Below are positions 37,254 through 47,777 of a DNA stretch of 64,000 nt, piece by piece (the first letter of the stretch is position 1; each line of letters starts with the position of its first letter). The stretch comes from JBBDMC01 sp963775235 (GTDB lineage Bacteria; Pseudomonadota; Alphaproteobacteria; Rhizobiales; Kaistiaceae): positions 186,001 to 250,000 of the forward strand of contig CAVZHY010000005.1 in NCBI GenBank assembly GCA_963775235.1. Direction: 5' to 3'. The notes below the pieces were generated by a model, which saw only the letters and a list, made by a program, of their open reading frames with translations, ran no database searches and had not been told where the DNA came from. A program made the position numbers and the translations under genes.

Positions 37254-37505
37254 ATGCCCGATCTGGCAAGCGACGTCATCGCAGTCATTTCCAAAAAGGC
37301 GCCCGCCGGGCGCAAAGAGATTGCATTGACCGACAGGCTGGAGGACATCGGTATCGAGTCCATCGACGCACTTGAGATGATCTTCGATCTCGAAGAGAGA
37401 TTCGGCGTCCAGATCCCTTATAACGCCAACAGCGCGGGGCAGGAGTTCGCGACCGTCGGTGACGTGGTCAAGGCGATCGAGGAACTGGTCGAGAAGAAAT
37501 CGTGA
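37254..37505 (+). CDS. Specialised acyl carrier protein, NodF-like
   Basis: 83 residues from ATG 37254, with a GGGAGAGG site about 8 nt upstream. It carries an acyl chain on 4'-phosphopantetheine attached to Ser36 (DIGIESIDALEMIFDLEERF). The motif is IES-I where housekeeping AcpP has a DSL motif, so this is a second, specialised carrier. Lengthwise it matches NodF-type carriers and is shorter than the ~92-residue AcpXL. The C-terminal helix is FATVGDVVKAIEELVEKKS. The stop overlaps the GTG start of the ketosynthase by four bases (GTGA), and lpxD ends 34 bp upstream; the three genes form one transcription unit. Confidence 0.85.
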   Translation: MPDLASDVIAVISKKAPAGRKEIALTDRLEDIGIESIDALEMIFDLEERFGVQIPYNANSAGQEFATVGDVVKAIEELVEKKS

Positions 37506-38722
37506 AGTGGGCACATCGTGTCGTTGTCACCGGTTGTGGTGTGGTTTCGCCGGTAGGCCAGGACACGGCAAGCTATTGGGCGAGCCTCGTTGCGGGCATA
37601 AGCGGTATCGGCCAGCCCACAGCCGTGTCACCGGAGCGGCTGCGGGGCGAGGCTGTCGCCGAGGTCAAGGGCTTCGTGCCAACTGCGCACTTTTCAGAAC
37701 GCGAACTACCCCCGCTCGACCGCGTATCGCAATTCGCGGTGGTGGCTGCGCGGCAGGCGATCGCCGACGCCGGAATTGCATTCGAGGGTAGCCTTTCGGA
37801 GCGCACCGCGACGATCATCGGCACCGGGATCGGCGGCTCCAACACGATCGACGAGTCGTACGGGCGCCTGTACCGAGACAACAGCCCGCGGCAGTTTCCT
37901 CTGACCGTGCCGAAGCTGATGCCAAACGCGCCGGCGAGCCAGGTGACAATGCACTGCGGACTTCGTGGTCCCTCGTTCGGAGTGGTCAGCGCCTGTTCCT
38001 CGGCCACGCACGCCATCGGCATTGCTTTCCAGCTGGTTCGTGCAGGCATCGCGGATGCGGCAGTTGCCGGCGGCGCCGAGAGCTGCATCAACTTCGGTTC
38101 ATTGAAGGCCTGGGAAGCGCTGCGGGTGATGTCGAACGACACGTGCCGGCCGTTCTCGCGTGATCGCCGCGGGCTGGTGATGGGAGAGGGCGCAGGGGCC
38201 ATCGTGCTCGAAACCCTTGAGGCAGCCCGCGCACGGGGGGCTGAGATTTTGGGCGAAATTGTCGGTTTCGGGATGACCGCCGACGCCGCCGATCTCACCA
38301 ACCCCGACGTCGGCGGCATGTCGCGGGCGATGCGCGCCTGCCTTGCCGATGCCGAACTCGCGCCCAGCGACATCGATTATATCAACGCCCACGGCACCGG
38401 CACCTTTGCCAATGACGTCAGCGAAACCCAGGCATTGAAGGCGGTGTTCGAAACGTACGCCCGGACTGTCGCGATCTCGTCAACCAAATCGATGGTTGGC
38501 CACGCCCTTGGTGCCGCCGGCGCGCTCGAGATGATCGCAACGCTGATGGCTATGCGCGACGGGATAGCGCCGCCGACGGTCAACTACCTCGGTCCCGACC
38601 CGGATTGCGACCTGGACTACGTGCCCAACCAGGCGCGGGAGATGCCGATCAGCGTCGCCATGTCCAATTCGTTCGCCTTCGGCGGCTTGAACGCGGTGCT
38701 GGCCGTTCGCCGCTTGTCATAA
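37502..38722 (+). CDS. Beta-ketoacyl-ACP synthase, NodE-like
   Basis: 406 residues from GTG 37502. A condensing enzyme (KAS II family) that elongates acyl-ACP with malonyl-ACP. Catalytic triad Cys165 (FGVVSACSSATHA), His297 (YINAHGTGTFAND) and His334 (KSMVGHALGAAGAL), so active. The sequence pattern PSFGVVSACSSATHAIG, NDTCRPFSRDRRGLVMGEGA, RACLADAELAPSDIDYINAH and PDPDCDLDYVPNQAREMPI resembles rhizobial NodE more than housekeeping FabF. With a NodF-like carrier directly upstream and lpxD before that, a role in making an unusual acyl chain for lipid A or another envelope lipid is a reasonable inference. No nodABC genes are present in the window, so a nodulation role is not implied. Confidence 0.88.
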   Translation: MKWAHRVVVTGCGVVSPVGQDTASYWASLVAGISGIGQPTAVSPERLRGEAVAEVKGFVPTAHFSERELPPLDRVSQFAVVAARQAIADAGIAFEGSLSERTATIIGTGIGGSNTIDESYGRLYRDNSPRQFPLTVPKLMPNAPASQVTMHCGLRGPSFGVVSACSSATHAIGIAFQLVRAGIADAAVAGGAESCINFGSLKAWEALRVMSNDTCRPFSRDRRGLVMGEGAGAIVLETLEAARARGAEILGEIVGFGMTADAADLTNPDVGGMSRAMRACLADAELAPSDIDYINAHGTGTFANDVSETQALKAVFETYARTVAISSTKSMVGHALGAAGALEMIATLMAMRDGIAPPTVNYLGPDPDCDLDYVPNQAREMPISVAMSNSFAFGGLNAVLAVRRLS

Positions 38723-38764
38723 CCCCGCTACGCGCCCAAGATGCCGGGCAGGGAGAGGTGAGCG

Positions 38765-39184
38765 ATGGCCGTCTGGTCTATCATCCTGATCACACTGCAC
38801 GCGGTGCCGGGCGTGTTCTGGGCGGGCTCGACGTTCGCGATTGCCCGCAGTCCGCTCACCCTCAGTGACCGTGTGCTCGGCCGGGCGCAGGCGGGTGCGG
38901 CCGGCATCACCATCCTTGCCGGGGTCATTCTATGGGGGATTAACCACGCCCATGCACCGGGACCCAAGGAATGGATCCTCACGGTCGGGGTATTTTGTGC
39001 GGTCGCGGCGGTAGTGATCCAGCACGCGATCGCCTGGCCGGCCTATGGTCGGTTGTCGAAGCAGGCCGACATCCCTTTCGCGGAGGCGGCCGCCGACCGC
39101 AAAAGCGTCGTCGCAGGCCAGCGCGTCTCGGCGGCACTGCTCGTCGTCACCGTCATTGCGATGGTGTCGTGGCGCTACGTGTAA
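38765..39184 (+). CDS. Four-helix integral membrane protein
   Basis: 139 residues from ATG 38765, with a GGGAGAGG site upstream. Four hydrophobic helices at about 4-27, 43-61, 70-91 and 118-136. Polar positions inside the helices include His12 (LITLHAVPGVFWAG) and a His/Ala loop (GINHAHAPGPKEW). The layout resembles DUF2269/CopD-like small membrane proteins that may bind haem or copper, but no decisive motif is seen. It follows the ketosynthase by 42 bp and may be co-transcribed, although no functional link is evident. Confidence 0.7.
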   Translation: MAVWSIILITLHAVPGVFWAGSTFAIARSPLTLSDRVLGRAQAGAAGITILAGVILWGINHAHAPGPKEWILTVGVFCAVAAVVIQHAIAWPAYGRLSKQADIPFAEAAADRKSVVAGQRVSAALLVVTVIAMVSWRYV

Positions 39185-39197
39185 GCGCGAACAGGTG

Positions 39198-39899
39198 TTA
39201 CGTCGGCGGGTTGGCCCGGTTGCGCGCCGCAATCCGTTCGCTCGCCGAAGGCGGGCTACCCATGGCCAGCCGCCTGTCGACGTAGCCGGCGCACGCGTCG
39301 ATCAGTTCGTCGACGTGACGTTCGAAGAAGTGATTGGCGCCGCGGACGATCTGCTGTTCGATGCTGATGCCCTTCTGACTTTTCAGTTTGTCGACAAGGG
39401 CCTGCACGTCCTTTTGCGGAACCACCTTGTCCTGGTCGCCGTGGATGATCAGACCCGACGACGGGCAGGGAGCAAGAAACGTGAAATCATGGAGATTGGC
39501 CGGCGGCGCGATCGAGATGAACCCCTCGACCTCGGGACGGCGCATGAGCAACTGCATGCCGATCCATGCGCCAAACGAGAACCCCGCAACCCAGCAACTG
39601 CGTGCCTCCGGGTGGACCGACTGGACCCAGTCGAGCGCGGCGGCAGCGTCCGACAACTCACCCGAGCCATGGTCGAACTCGCCCTGGCTGCGCCCGACAC
39701 CGCGGAAATTGAACCGCAGGACCGCGAAGCCGCGTTTGGTGAACATGTAAAACAGCTGGTAGACCACCTGATTGTTCATCGTGCCGCCGAACTGCGGGTG
39801 CGGATGCAGGATGATGGCGATCGGACCGTTCCTGCGTTTGGCGGGCTGGAAACGGCCTTCCAGGCGCCCGGCAGGGCCGGCAAAGATGACTTCAGGCAT
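39198..39899 (-). CDS. Alpha/beta hydrolase (COG2945-like)
   Basis: 233 residues from ATG 39899 (MPEVIFAGPAGRLEGRFQPA). Conserved features: IAIILHPHPQFGGTMNNQVV (oxyanion region with HPHP), LRFNFRGVGRSQGEFDHG, the nucleophile elbow GFSFGAW (Ser), IIHGDQDKVVP (Asp region) and GANHFFERHVDEL (His). All triad positions are present, so an active serine hydrolase is likely; the substrate is unknown. No signal peptide. It is divergent from the hemolysin III and suf locus. Genes of this family are often found next to suf genes in rhizobia, but the role there is not clear. The in-frame extension to 40007 lacks a ribosome site. Confidence 0.88.
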   Translation of the reverse strand: MPEVIFAGPAGRLEGRFQPAKRRNGPIAIILHPHPQFGGTMNNQVVYQLFYMFTKRGFAVLRFNFRGVGRSQGEFDHGSGELSDAAAALDWVQSVHPEARSCWVAGFSFGAWIGMQLLMRRPEVEGFISIAPPANLHDFTFLAPCPSSGLIIHGDQDKVVPQKDVQALVDKLKSQKGISIEQQIVRGANHFFERHVDELIDACAGYVDRRLAMGSPPSASERIAARNRANPPT

Positions 39900-40182
39900 T
39901 TTCGGAACTCTTTCGCTCGGCGTGCCCCGCACCGCAGCAAACCAGGCGCCGTGAGCAGTTTGGCGGGAAACTCGTGTTGCTCGGCATCGGCTCGTCGCTG
40001 CATGCAACGGGCCGCATTCATATCACGACGGCAGGGGGCGATTTCAAGCATAACCAACTCGGAAAGCGCTGGCGGCAGCAGCGGTTAACGGCGAGGCCGG
40101 AAAGGACTTGGCAGCAGGTGCGGGCGCAATACTATTCGGTGGCAGGGGGCCGGGGGCGACGAGCAGGAGCCTGAAGCCGCCC

Positions 40183-40833
40183 ATGGTGACCTCAACCGCC
40201 AGGACGCCGAGCCGCCGCGAGATTGCTGCCGACGGCGTCGTTCACGCGATAGGTCTCGCCGCCGGGCTCGCCGGCGCCGCCGCGTTGATCGCGGCGGCGG
40301 CGCGCCGACCGAGCGAGGTGGCAACGGCGTCGATCTACGCCTTCGGGCTGATGGCGATGCTCGGCTGTTCGGCCGCCTACAGCCTTAGCGGGGAGCTGCG
40401 CTGCCGCGAGTTGCTCCGCCGGCTCGACCACGCCGCGATCTTCGTCATGATCGCCGGCACCTATACGCCGTTCACGGTGCTCGCGCTCCACGGCGCGCTG
40501 GCGGTGACGCTCACCGCCGCGGTTTGGGCGCTGGCAGCGATCGGGATCGCGGTGAAGCTCGTGGGGCTGGGAAGCCGCCCGGTCGCCCTGTGGACCGGCC
40601 TCGATGTCGCGTTCGGCTGGATCGGCGTGCTGGCGGCCGAACCGTTCCTGGCAACGCTGACGGCGCCCGTTCTGGCTCTGCTGGTGGCCGGCGGCCTGAT
40701 CTACACGGTCGGCGTCGTCTTCTTCGCCCTCCAGCGCATGCGTTACCAGCGCGCCGTCTGGCACGGCTTCGTGTTGGCGGCGGCAACCGTGCATTTCTCG
40801 GCCGTTTTCGGCATGATGGCGGCGTCCGGCTGA
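40183..40833 (+). CDS. Hemolysin III family (PAQR) membrane protein
   Basis: 216 residues from ATG 40183. Seven hydrophobic helices and the family landmarks: REIAADGVVHAIGLAAGLAG, RLDHAAIFVMIAGTYTPFTV, FGWIGVLAA, then YQRAVWHGFVLAAATVHFSA. These histidines and acids form the metal site of PAQR proteins. Called hemolysin III by family name; no haemolytic role should be assumed. In bacteria the function is unclear (ceramidase-like or lipid homeostasis). A longer frame from 40108 exists but is not supported. The next gene, a cysteine desulfurase, starts 28 bp downstream, so the two may share a transcript. Confidence 0.88.
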   Translation: MVTSTARTPSRREIAADGVVHAIGLAAGLAGAAALIAAAARRPSEVATASIYAFGLMAMLGCSAAYSLSGELRCRELLRRLDHAAIFVMIAGTYTPFTVLALHGALAVTLTAAVWALAAIGIAVKLVGLGSRPVALWTGLDVAFGWIGVLAAEPFLATLTAPVLALLVAGGLIYTVGVVFFALQRMRYQRAVWHGFVLAAATVHFSAVFGMMAASG

Positions 40834-40861
40834 GCCGGACCCGAGCGGAAAACCTGAGATC

Positions 40862-42027
40862 GTGACCGACGCCCGACGCCTGTACCTCGACTATAACGCC
40901 ACCGCGCCGCTGAGACCGGAGGCGCGTGCGGCCGTGGAGGACGCGCTTGCCACGCCCGGCAATGCTTCCTCGGTCCACGCCGAAGGCCGGGCGGCGCGCG
41001 CGCGGCTGGAGGCGGCGCGGGAGGCGGTGGCGCGGCTGGTCGCGGGCGACCCGAAGCTGGTCACCTTCACCAGCGGTGGCACCGAGGCCAACAACACCGT
41101 GCTCACGCCCGATTGGACCCGGGCCGGGGAGGCGCTGACCGCCGATGTCCTGCTGGTCGGCGGCGAGCGAGCATCCTTCGGTGCTCGCCGGTGGCCGCTT
41201 CCCGCCGGAGCGGGTCAAGACGATCCCCGTCGATGGCGAGGGTATCGTCGATCTCGACGCCCTTCGCCGGATGCTGGCCGATATCGACGGCCGCGCGCTG
41301 GTGTCGGTGATGCTCGCCAACAACGAAACGGGCGCTATACAGCCCGTGGCCGAGATCGCTGCGCTTGCCCATGCCATGGGAGCCATCGTCCACACCGATG
41401 CCGTCCAGGCAGCGGGACGGATCGCGGTGGATATCGCCGCGCTCGGCGTCGACGTGCTGACGCTGTCGGCCCACAAGATCGGCGGCCCGCAAGGCGCGGG
41501 CGCCATCGTGCGGGCACGCGAGGACATGCGGTTCGCGCCGCTCACGACGGGGGGCGGGCAGGAACGGGGGCTCAGGGCCGGCACGGAGAACGTCGCCGCC
41601 ATCGCGGGCTTCGGCGCCGCGGCCAAAGCGGCGCTCGCCGACCTCGGCGAAGGCGGCCGAATGGGCCGAATGGCGCGACGCGCTCGCCGCCATCGTCACC
41701 GCCGGCGGCAGGGCGAAGGTGTTTTCGTCCGGCGTCGAACGGTTGCCGCAGACGCTCTGCTTTGCCGTCGCGGGCCTTTCGGCCGAAACGCTGGTGATCG
41801 CCCTCGACCTCGCCGGGGTAGCGGTTTCATCGGGCGCGGCGTGCTCCTCCGGCAAGGTCGCCCCGAGCCACGTCCTTGCCGCCATGGGCGTCCCCGCCGA
41901 TCTCGCAAAGGGCGCTATCCGGGTCAGTCTGGGGTGGCATTCGGCCAGAAACGACTTAGATTTGTTCGCAACCGCCTGGCGAAGCGTGCTAAGCCACGCC
42001 GCGCCGGGGGAGTTTCAGGCGGCGTGA
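40862..42027 (+). CDS. Cysteine desulfurase, IscS/NifS type (two frameshifts)
   Basis: PLP enzyme that removes sulfur from cysteine for Fe-S assembly; first gene of the suf locus. GTG 40862 starts MTDARRLYLDYNATAPLRPE, then SSVHAEGRAARARLE and FTSGGTEANNTVL. The frame shifts near 41155-41168 (resuming SEHPSVLAGGRFPPERVKTI) and again near 41645-41715 (resuming VFSSGVERLPQTLCFAV). The PLP lysine is in LTLSAHKIGGPQGAGAIV and the persulfide cysteine is in VSSGAACSSGKVAPSHVL, followed by IRVSLGWHSARNDLD. Joined length is about 388 residues. A second, SufS-type enzyme lies at 46534-47771. Both breaks lie in conserved regions, and sequencing error is the simplest explanation. Confidence 0.88.
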
Positions 42028-42083
42028 CAACGCTGCCAATACTCGGCCCGCGGTCCTTGAAACCGCTGTGGATGGAGTGAGAG

Positions 42084-43554
<1,471 letters not shown>

Positions 43555-43558
43555 TGGC

Positions 43559-44066
43559 GTGAGGCGCGCACCCAAACCCGTCATCAGCAACGATCGCCGA
43601 CGTGCCTCTGCGCGACATGGGGCACGGCGAGGACTTCAAGGCTGAAGATCGGCTCCTTCGGCGGGAAGATCGGCTCGACCGGCATCGGCGTCATGGTGCA
43701 CGTGGTGCCGCCAGGCAAGAAAGCGTACCCGTACCATGTCCACCACCAGACCCAGGAATTGTTCGTGATACTGGAGGGGCGGGCAGCTATCGCTTCGGTG
43801 GCATGTCGTATCCCATCAAGGCGGGCGATGTGCTCGCCGCCCCGACCGGCGGGGCGGAAGTTGCCCATCAGATCATCAACACGGGGTCGTCGCCACTGAA
43901 GTATCTCGGTATCTCGGCGAACACCGGCGGCGTCGGCGAAGTGGTCGAGTATCCGAACTCCGGCAAGTTCGCCGTCACCTCGCGCTACGACTGGGCTACA
44001 GGCAAGGGCGGCGTCCGCTTCGTCGGCCGCGCCGAGAGCTCGCTCGACTATTGGGATGGGGAATGA
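43559..44066 (+). pseudogene. Cupin-domain protein with several frame breaks
   Basis: Recognisable as a single-domain cupin of about 165 residues, but the coding signal changes frame about three times. The first piece (from GTG 43559) reads RRAPKPVISN; near 43590 it shifts to ADVPLRDMGHGEDF; near 43640 to IGSFGGKIGSTGIGVMVHVV and the metal-binding block YPYHVHHQTQELFVILEG; near 43785 back to GSYRFGGMSYPIKAGDVLAA, then TGGAEVAHQIINTGSSPLKY. The C-terminus EYPNSGKFAVTSRYDW and SSLDYWDGE is typical of the family. Metal ligands (HVH, E, later H) are all encoded. It lies inside the suf operon between sufB and sufC and its stop overlaps the next ORF. Either a decaying gene or a patch of poor sequence. 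Confidence 0.6.
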
Positions 44067-44420
44067 CCGTGGGGGCACTGTTCGATGGATACGAGGCCGC
44101 CCGGAAGAAACGTGAAGCGCTGCTGACTGAACGTCATCGCAAGGAAGAGGACGTCGACCGCCACCTCAACGCCCTGGCCGGACCTCGTTAACCAGGACAG
44201 GGAGTTCATGCAGGAGAACGGCATCACCTGCGATGTCGCCCAGCGGGTGCTGCACGTCCAATACAGCCGCTCGCCGGTGATCACCGTCCACTACCAGCCC
44301 GAGGACGAGACGTTCCGCGTGACGTTCATGAACGACGGATCGCAGGTGGCGCCCTCGACGATAGAGGAGGCGGGCAGGGCCATCGGCGAGATGCTGTTCA
44401 ACATCCTGAGCAAGAAATAG
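44063..44420 (+). CDS. Small unknown protein within the suf operon (frameshifted)
   Basis: ATG 44063 overlaps the cupin stop (ATGA). The first part (MTVGALFDGYEAARKKREAL, then LTERHRKEEDVDRHLNALA) is charged and helical. Near 44190 the frame shifts by one base to PDLVNQDREFMQENGITCDV, then AQRVLHVQYSRSPVITVHYQ, EDETFRVTFMNDGSQVAPST and EEAGRAIGEMLFNILSKK, ending at 44420. Joined length is about 119 residues. One cysteine; no membrane segment. Not recognised. Its place just before sufC (9 bp gap) indicates co-expression with Fe-S assembly genes. The second part alone (from ATG 44208) is an alternative 70-residue gene. Confidence 0.55.
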
Positions 44421-44429
44421 GGACCGAGG

Positions 44430-45179
44430 ATGCTTGACGTCGAGAACCTCCATGTTTCCGTCGACGGCCGCGAGATACTGCGCGGCATCGACCTTCACGT
44501 CGGCGCAGGCGAGGTGCACGCGATCATGGGGCCGAACGGCTCCGGCAAGTCGACGCTGGCCTATGTGCTCGCCGGCCGCGACGGCTACGACGTCACCGAA
44601 GGGACGATCACCTACAAGGGCCAAAACCTGCTCGACATGGCCCCCGACGAGCGCGCGGCCGCCGGCGTGTTCCTCGCCTTCCAGTATCCGATCGAAATAC
44701 CGGGCGTGGCGACGATGACCTTCCTCAAGACCGCGCTGAATGCCCAGCGCAAGAAGCGCGGCGAGGAAGAACTGTCGACGCCCGACTTCATGCGCAAGGT
44801 GAAGGAGGTCGCCGGACGGCTGCAGGTGACGCAGGAGATGCTTCGCCGCCCGCTCAACGTCGGCTTTTCCGGCGGCGAGAAGAAGCGGAACGAGATCATG
44901 CAGATGGCGCTGCTGGAGCCGACCCTGTGCGTGATGGACGAGACCGATTCCGGGCTCGACATCGACGCGCTAAGGATCGTTGCCGACGGCGTCAACACGC
45001 TGCGTTCGCCTGAGCGCAGCACGATCGTCATCACCCACTACCAGCGTTTGCTCAACCACATTGTGCCCGACTTCGTCCACGTGCTGTCGGCCGGCAAGAT
45101 TGTCCGTTCCGGCGGCAAGGAGCTGGCGCTCGACCTGGAAGAGAAGGGCTACGCCGAATACGTCGGCGAGCCGGCCTGA
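44430..45179 (+). CDS. sufC: Fe-S assembly ATPase SufC
   Basis: ABC-type ATPase of the SufBCD complex, cytoplasmic; ATP hydrolysis reshapes the SufB-SufD pair. 249 residues from ATG 44430. Walker A GPNGSGKST, the family-specific insertion GVFLAFQYPIEIPGVATMTF, signature LNVGFSGGEKKRNEIMQM, Walker B with LCVMDETDSGLDIDALRIV, and the switch His in TIVITHYQRLLNHIVPDFVH. No frame breaks. It is 8 bp upstream of sufD. Confidence 0.97.
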   Translation: MLDVENLHVSVDGREILRGIDLHVGAGEVHAIMGPNGSGKSTLAYVLAGRDGYDVTEGTITYKGQNLLDMAPDERAAAGVFLAFQYPIEIPGVATMTFLKTALNAQRKKRGEEELSTPDFMRKVKEVAGRLQVTQEMLRRPLNVGFSGGEKKRNEIMQMALLEPTLCVMDETDSGLDIDALRIVADGVNTLRSPERSTIVITHYQRLLNHIVPDFVHVLSAGKIVRSGGKELALDLEEKGYAEYVGEPA

Positions 45180-45187
45180 GGGCGACG

Positions 45188-46537
45188 ATGACTGCCCCGA
45201 CCCGGACTTTGCGCACGCCCGCCGAGAGTGAGATCGCCACCCGCTTCGGCGCGGTGCGTGACCGGTTGCCCGGTGGCGCCGACGTGAAGGCCGAACGCGA
45301 GCAGGCCTTCGCCCGGTTCGAGCGCGAAGGGCTGCCGCATCGCCGGGTCGAGGACTGGAAATATTCGGACCTCCGCGCCCGGCTGAAAGCGGTGCCGCCG
45401 CTTGCGCCCAGGCCAGAAGCCGAGGCTGTCCGTGCCGCGCTCGCCGCGGTCGAAGACCATTTCGCCGACGTCGAGCGTCACAGGCTGGTCCTTGCCGACG
45501 GCTGGTTCCAGCCCGGGCTCTCCGACATGGCCTCGCTTGACTCCGAGGAAGTCGAGGTCGCCGGGCTCGCCGAGCTGCTGGCGATGGATGGGCTGCGCGC
45601 CCCGGACCTGATGACGGTGCCTGACATCGCCGCCGATGACATCGGGGTCGCCCTCAACACGGCCTTCGTTGCCGACGGCGTCGTCGTGCGAATCCCCGAC
45701 GGTCGGCGTTTGTCAAAGCCAGTAGAAATCACCCACATTGCCTCATCGCGAGAGGCCAACGCGCGGGCAGCCCGTGTCATCGTCGTCCTCGGCGCCAATG
45801 CTGCCGCGACCGTCATCGTCAACGCGATCGGTGGTTTTCCAGCCAGCGAGACCAACCTCGTCATCGATTACCGCGTCGCCGACGGCGCGCGGCTGACCGC
45901 GGTCCAGCGTCAAGGCGAGGGCATCGGGACCGTCCACATCGCCTCGACCTTCACGCGGCTCGGCGCCAACGCCGGGTTCCGTCACCTGACTGTTGCCGCG
46001 GGGGCAGATTTCGCCCGCCAGCAATTGTTCCTCAGCTTCGCCGGCAGCGGTGCCCGTGCAGACCTCTTCGGCGCGACAATGGTCGACGGCACCCGCCATA
46101 TCGACCAGACTCTGGTGGTCGATCACGCGGTGCCCGATTGCGTGAGCGCCGAGTTGTTCAAAACGGCGATCGACGATCGCGCCACCGCCGTCTTTCAGGG
46201 TCGCATCATGGTGCGTCGCGACGCCCAGAAGACCAACGGCAAGATGATGAGCCAGGCACTCCTCCTGTCGGAGGAGGCGCAGATGGCTTCAAAGCCGGAA
46301 CTCGAGATTTTCGCCGACGACGTGATCTGCGGTCACGGTTCGACTTCCGGCCAGATCGACCCGACGCATCTGTTCTACCTGATGGCCCGCGGTGTCCCGC
46401 GCCGGGAGGCCGAGCGGCTGCTGATCGAGGCCTTCCTCGACGATGCGATCGACGCCATCGGCGACGAGGCGATCGCCGATGCGCTGAAGCGCACGGTCAG
46501 CGCGTGGCTGGCCGCGCGGGGAGGGGATGCCAGGTGA
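45188..46537 (+). CDS. sufD: Fe-S assembly protein SufD
   Basis: Partner of SufB in the SufBC2D scaffold. 449 residues from ATG 45188. The N-terminus (FARFEREGLPHRRVEDWKYS) and the beta-helix core (VIDYRVADGARLTAVQRQGE, ADLFGATMVDGTRHIDQTLV) are typical. The C-terminal block contains FQGRIMVRRDAQKTNGKMM, LEIFADDVICGHGSTSGQID and HLFYLMARGVPRREAERLL; the His in CGHGSTSGQ is the conserved cluster-assembly residue. Intact. Its TGA overlaps the GTG start of sufS by three bases, so translation is coupled. Confidence 0.96.
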   Translation: MTAPTRTLRTPAESEIATRFGAVRDRLPGGADVKAEREQAFARFEREGLPHRRVEDWKYSDLRARLKAVPPLAPRPEAEAVRAALAAVEDHFADVERHRLVLADGWFQPGLSDMASLDSEEVEVAGLAELLAMDGLRAPDLMTVPDIAADDIGVALNTAFVADGVVVRIPDGRRLSKPVEITHIASSREANARAARVIVVLGANAAATVIVNAIGGFPASETNLVIDYRVADGARLTAVQRQGEGIGTVHIASTFTRLGANAGFRHLTVAAGADFARQQLFLSFAGSGARADLFGATMVDGTRHIDQTLVVDHAVPDCVSAELFKTAIDDRATAVFQGRIMVRRDAQKTNGKMMSQALLLSEEAQMASKPELEIFADDVICGHGSTSGQIDPTHLFYLMARGVPRREAERLLIEAFLDDAIDAIGDEAIADALKRTVSAWLAARGGDAR

Positions 46538-47771
46538 ACGCGCCGATGACTGCGCCGCTCGACGTGGAAGCGGTACGCCGCGACTTCCCGATCCTGTCGC
46601 GCGAGGTCTACGGCAAGCCGCTGGTATATCTCGACAACGCCGCCTCGGCCCAGAAACCGCAGGCGGTCATTGATGCCGTCGGCCGCGCCTACACCCAGGA
46701 GTATGCCAACGTCCATCGCGGGCTGCATTACCTGTCGAACGTCGCCACGGAGGCGTATGAGGCAGCGCGGGAGTCGCGCGACGCTTCGTCAACGCCGCCC
46801 ACGCCGACGAGATCATCTTCACCCGCAACGCCACCGAAGCGATCAATCTGGCGGCGGCGTCGTTCGGCGGGATGGTCGTCGGCGAGGGTGACGAGATCGT
46901 GCTCTCCATCATGGAGCATCACTCCAACATCGTGCCGTGGAACTTCCACCGCGAGCACCGCGGTGCGGTGATCAAGTGGGCGCCGGTTGCCGACGACGGC
47001 ACGTTCCTGATCGACGAATTCGAGAAGCTCCTCACCGCGCGCACCAGGATGGTGGCGATCACCCATATGTCGAACGTGCTCGGCACCATCGTGCCGGTGA
47101 AGGAGGTCTGCCGCATCGCCCACGCCCGTGGCATCCCTGTGCTCGTCGACGGCGCACAAGGCTCCGTTCACGCCCGGGTCGACGTCCAGGAGATGGATTG
47201 CGACTTCTACGCCGTCACCGGCCACAAGCTCTACGGGCCGACCGGCATCGGCTTCCTCTACGGCAAGCGCGAGCACCTGAGACGGATGCCGCCCTACATG
47301 GGTGGCGGCGAGATGATCGCCGACGTCAGCGAGGAGCGCGTTACCTACGCCGAGCCGCCACACCGTTTCGAGGCGGGCACGCCGCCGATCGTGCAGGCGA
47401 TCGGCTTTGCCGTCGCGCTCGATTATATGGAGCGCCTCGGCCGCGACCGGATACGGGCGCACGAAATGCAGCTCGCCGCGTATGCGCACGAGCGCCTGAA
47501 ACCGATCAACAGCCTGACCATCTACGGCTCGGCAAAGGGCAAGGGCGCCATCGTCTCGTTCAATATGGCCGGCGCGCACCCCCACGACATCTCGACCATC
47601 ATCGACCGCGAGGGCGTGGCGGTGAGGGCGGGGACCCATTGCGCGCAACCGCTGCTCGCCCGCTTCGGCACTACCGCGACCTGCCGCGCCTCGTTCGCGC
47701 TCTATAATACGCTGGAAGAAGTCGACCGCTTCGCCGAGGCCTTGCAGAAAGCCCAGAAGTTCTTTGCCTGA
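46534..47771 (+). CDS. sufS: Cysteine desulfurase SufS (frameshifted)
   Basis: Group II cysteine desulfurase supplying sulfur to SufBCD. GTG 46534 overlaps the sufD stop. It begins NAPMTAPLDVEAVRRDFPIL, then GKPLVYLDNAASAQKPQAVI and ANVHRGLHYLSNVATEAYEA. The frame breaks near 46770 and resumes VARRFVNAAHADEIIFTRNA. The PLP lysine is in YAVTGHKLYGPTGIGFLYGK, the persulfide cysteine in VAVRAGTHCAQPLLARFG. Joined length is about 412 residues, normal for SufS. It differs from the first enzyme of the locus in the short active-site loop, as expected for group II. A separate SufE is not seen in this window. Confidence 0.94.
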
Positions 47772-47777
47772 GGGGAC

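Noticed and set aside
37254..38722. Evidence for nodulation ability
   Set aside because: NodF/NodE-like genes alone are not sufficient; nodABC and nod boxes are absent and the neighbours are lipid A genes.
39900..40182. Iron-responsive (RirA/Irr/IscR) operator in front of the suf locus
   Set aside because: No convincing palindrome of those types was found by eye, and no iscR gene precedes the locus.
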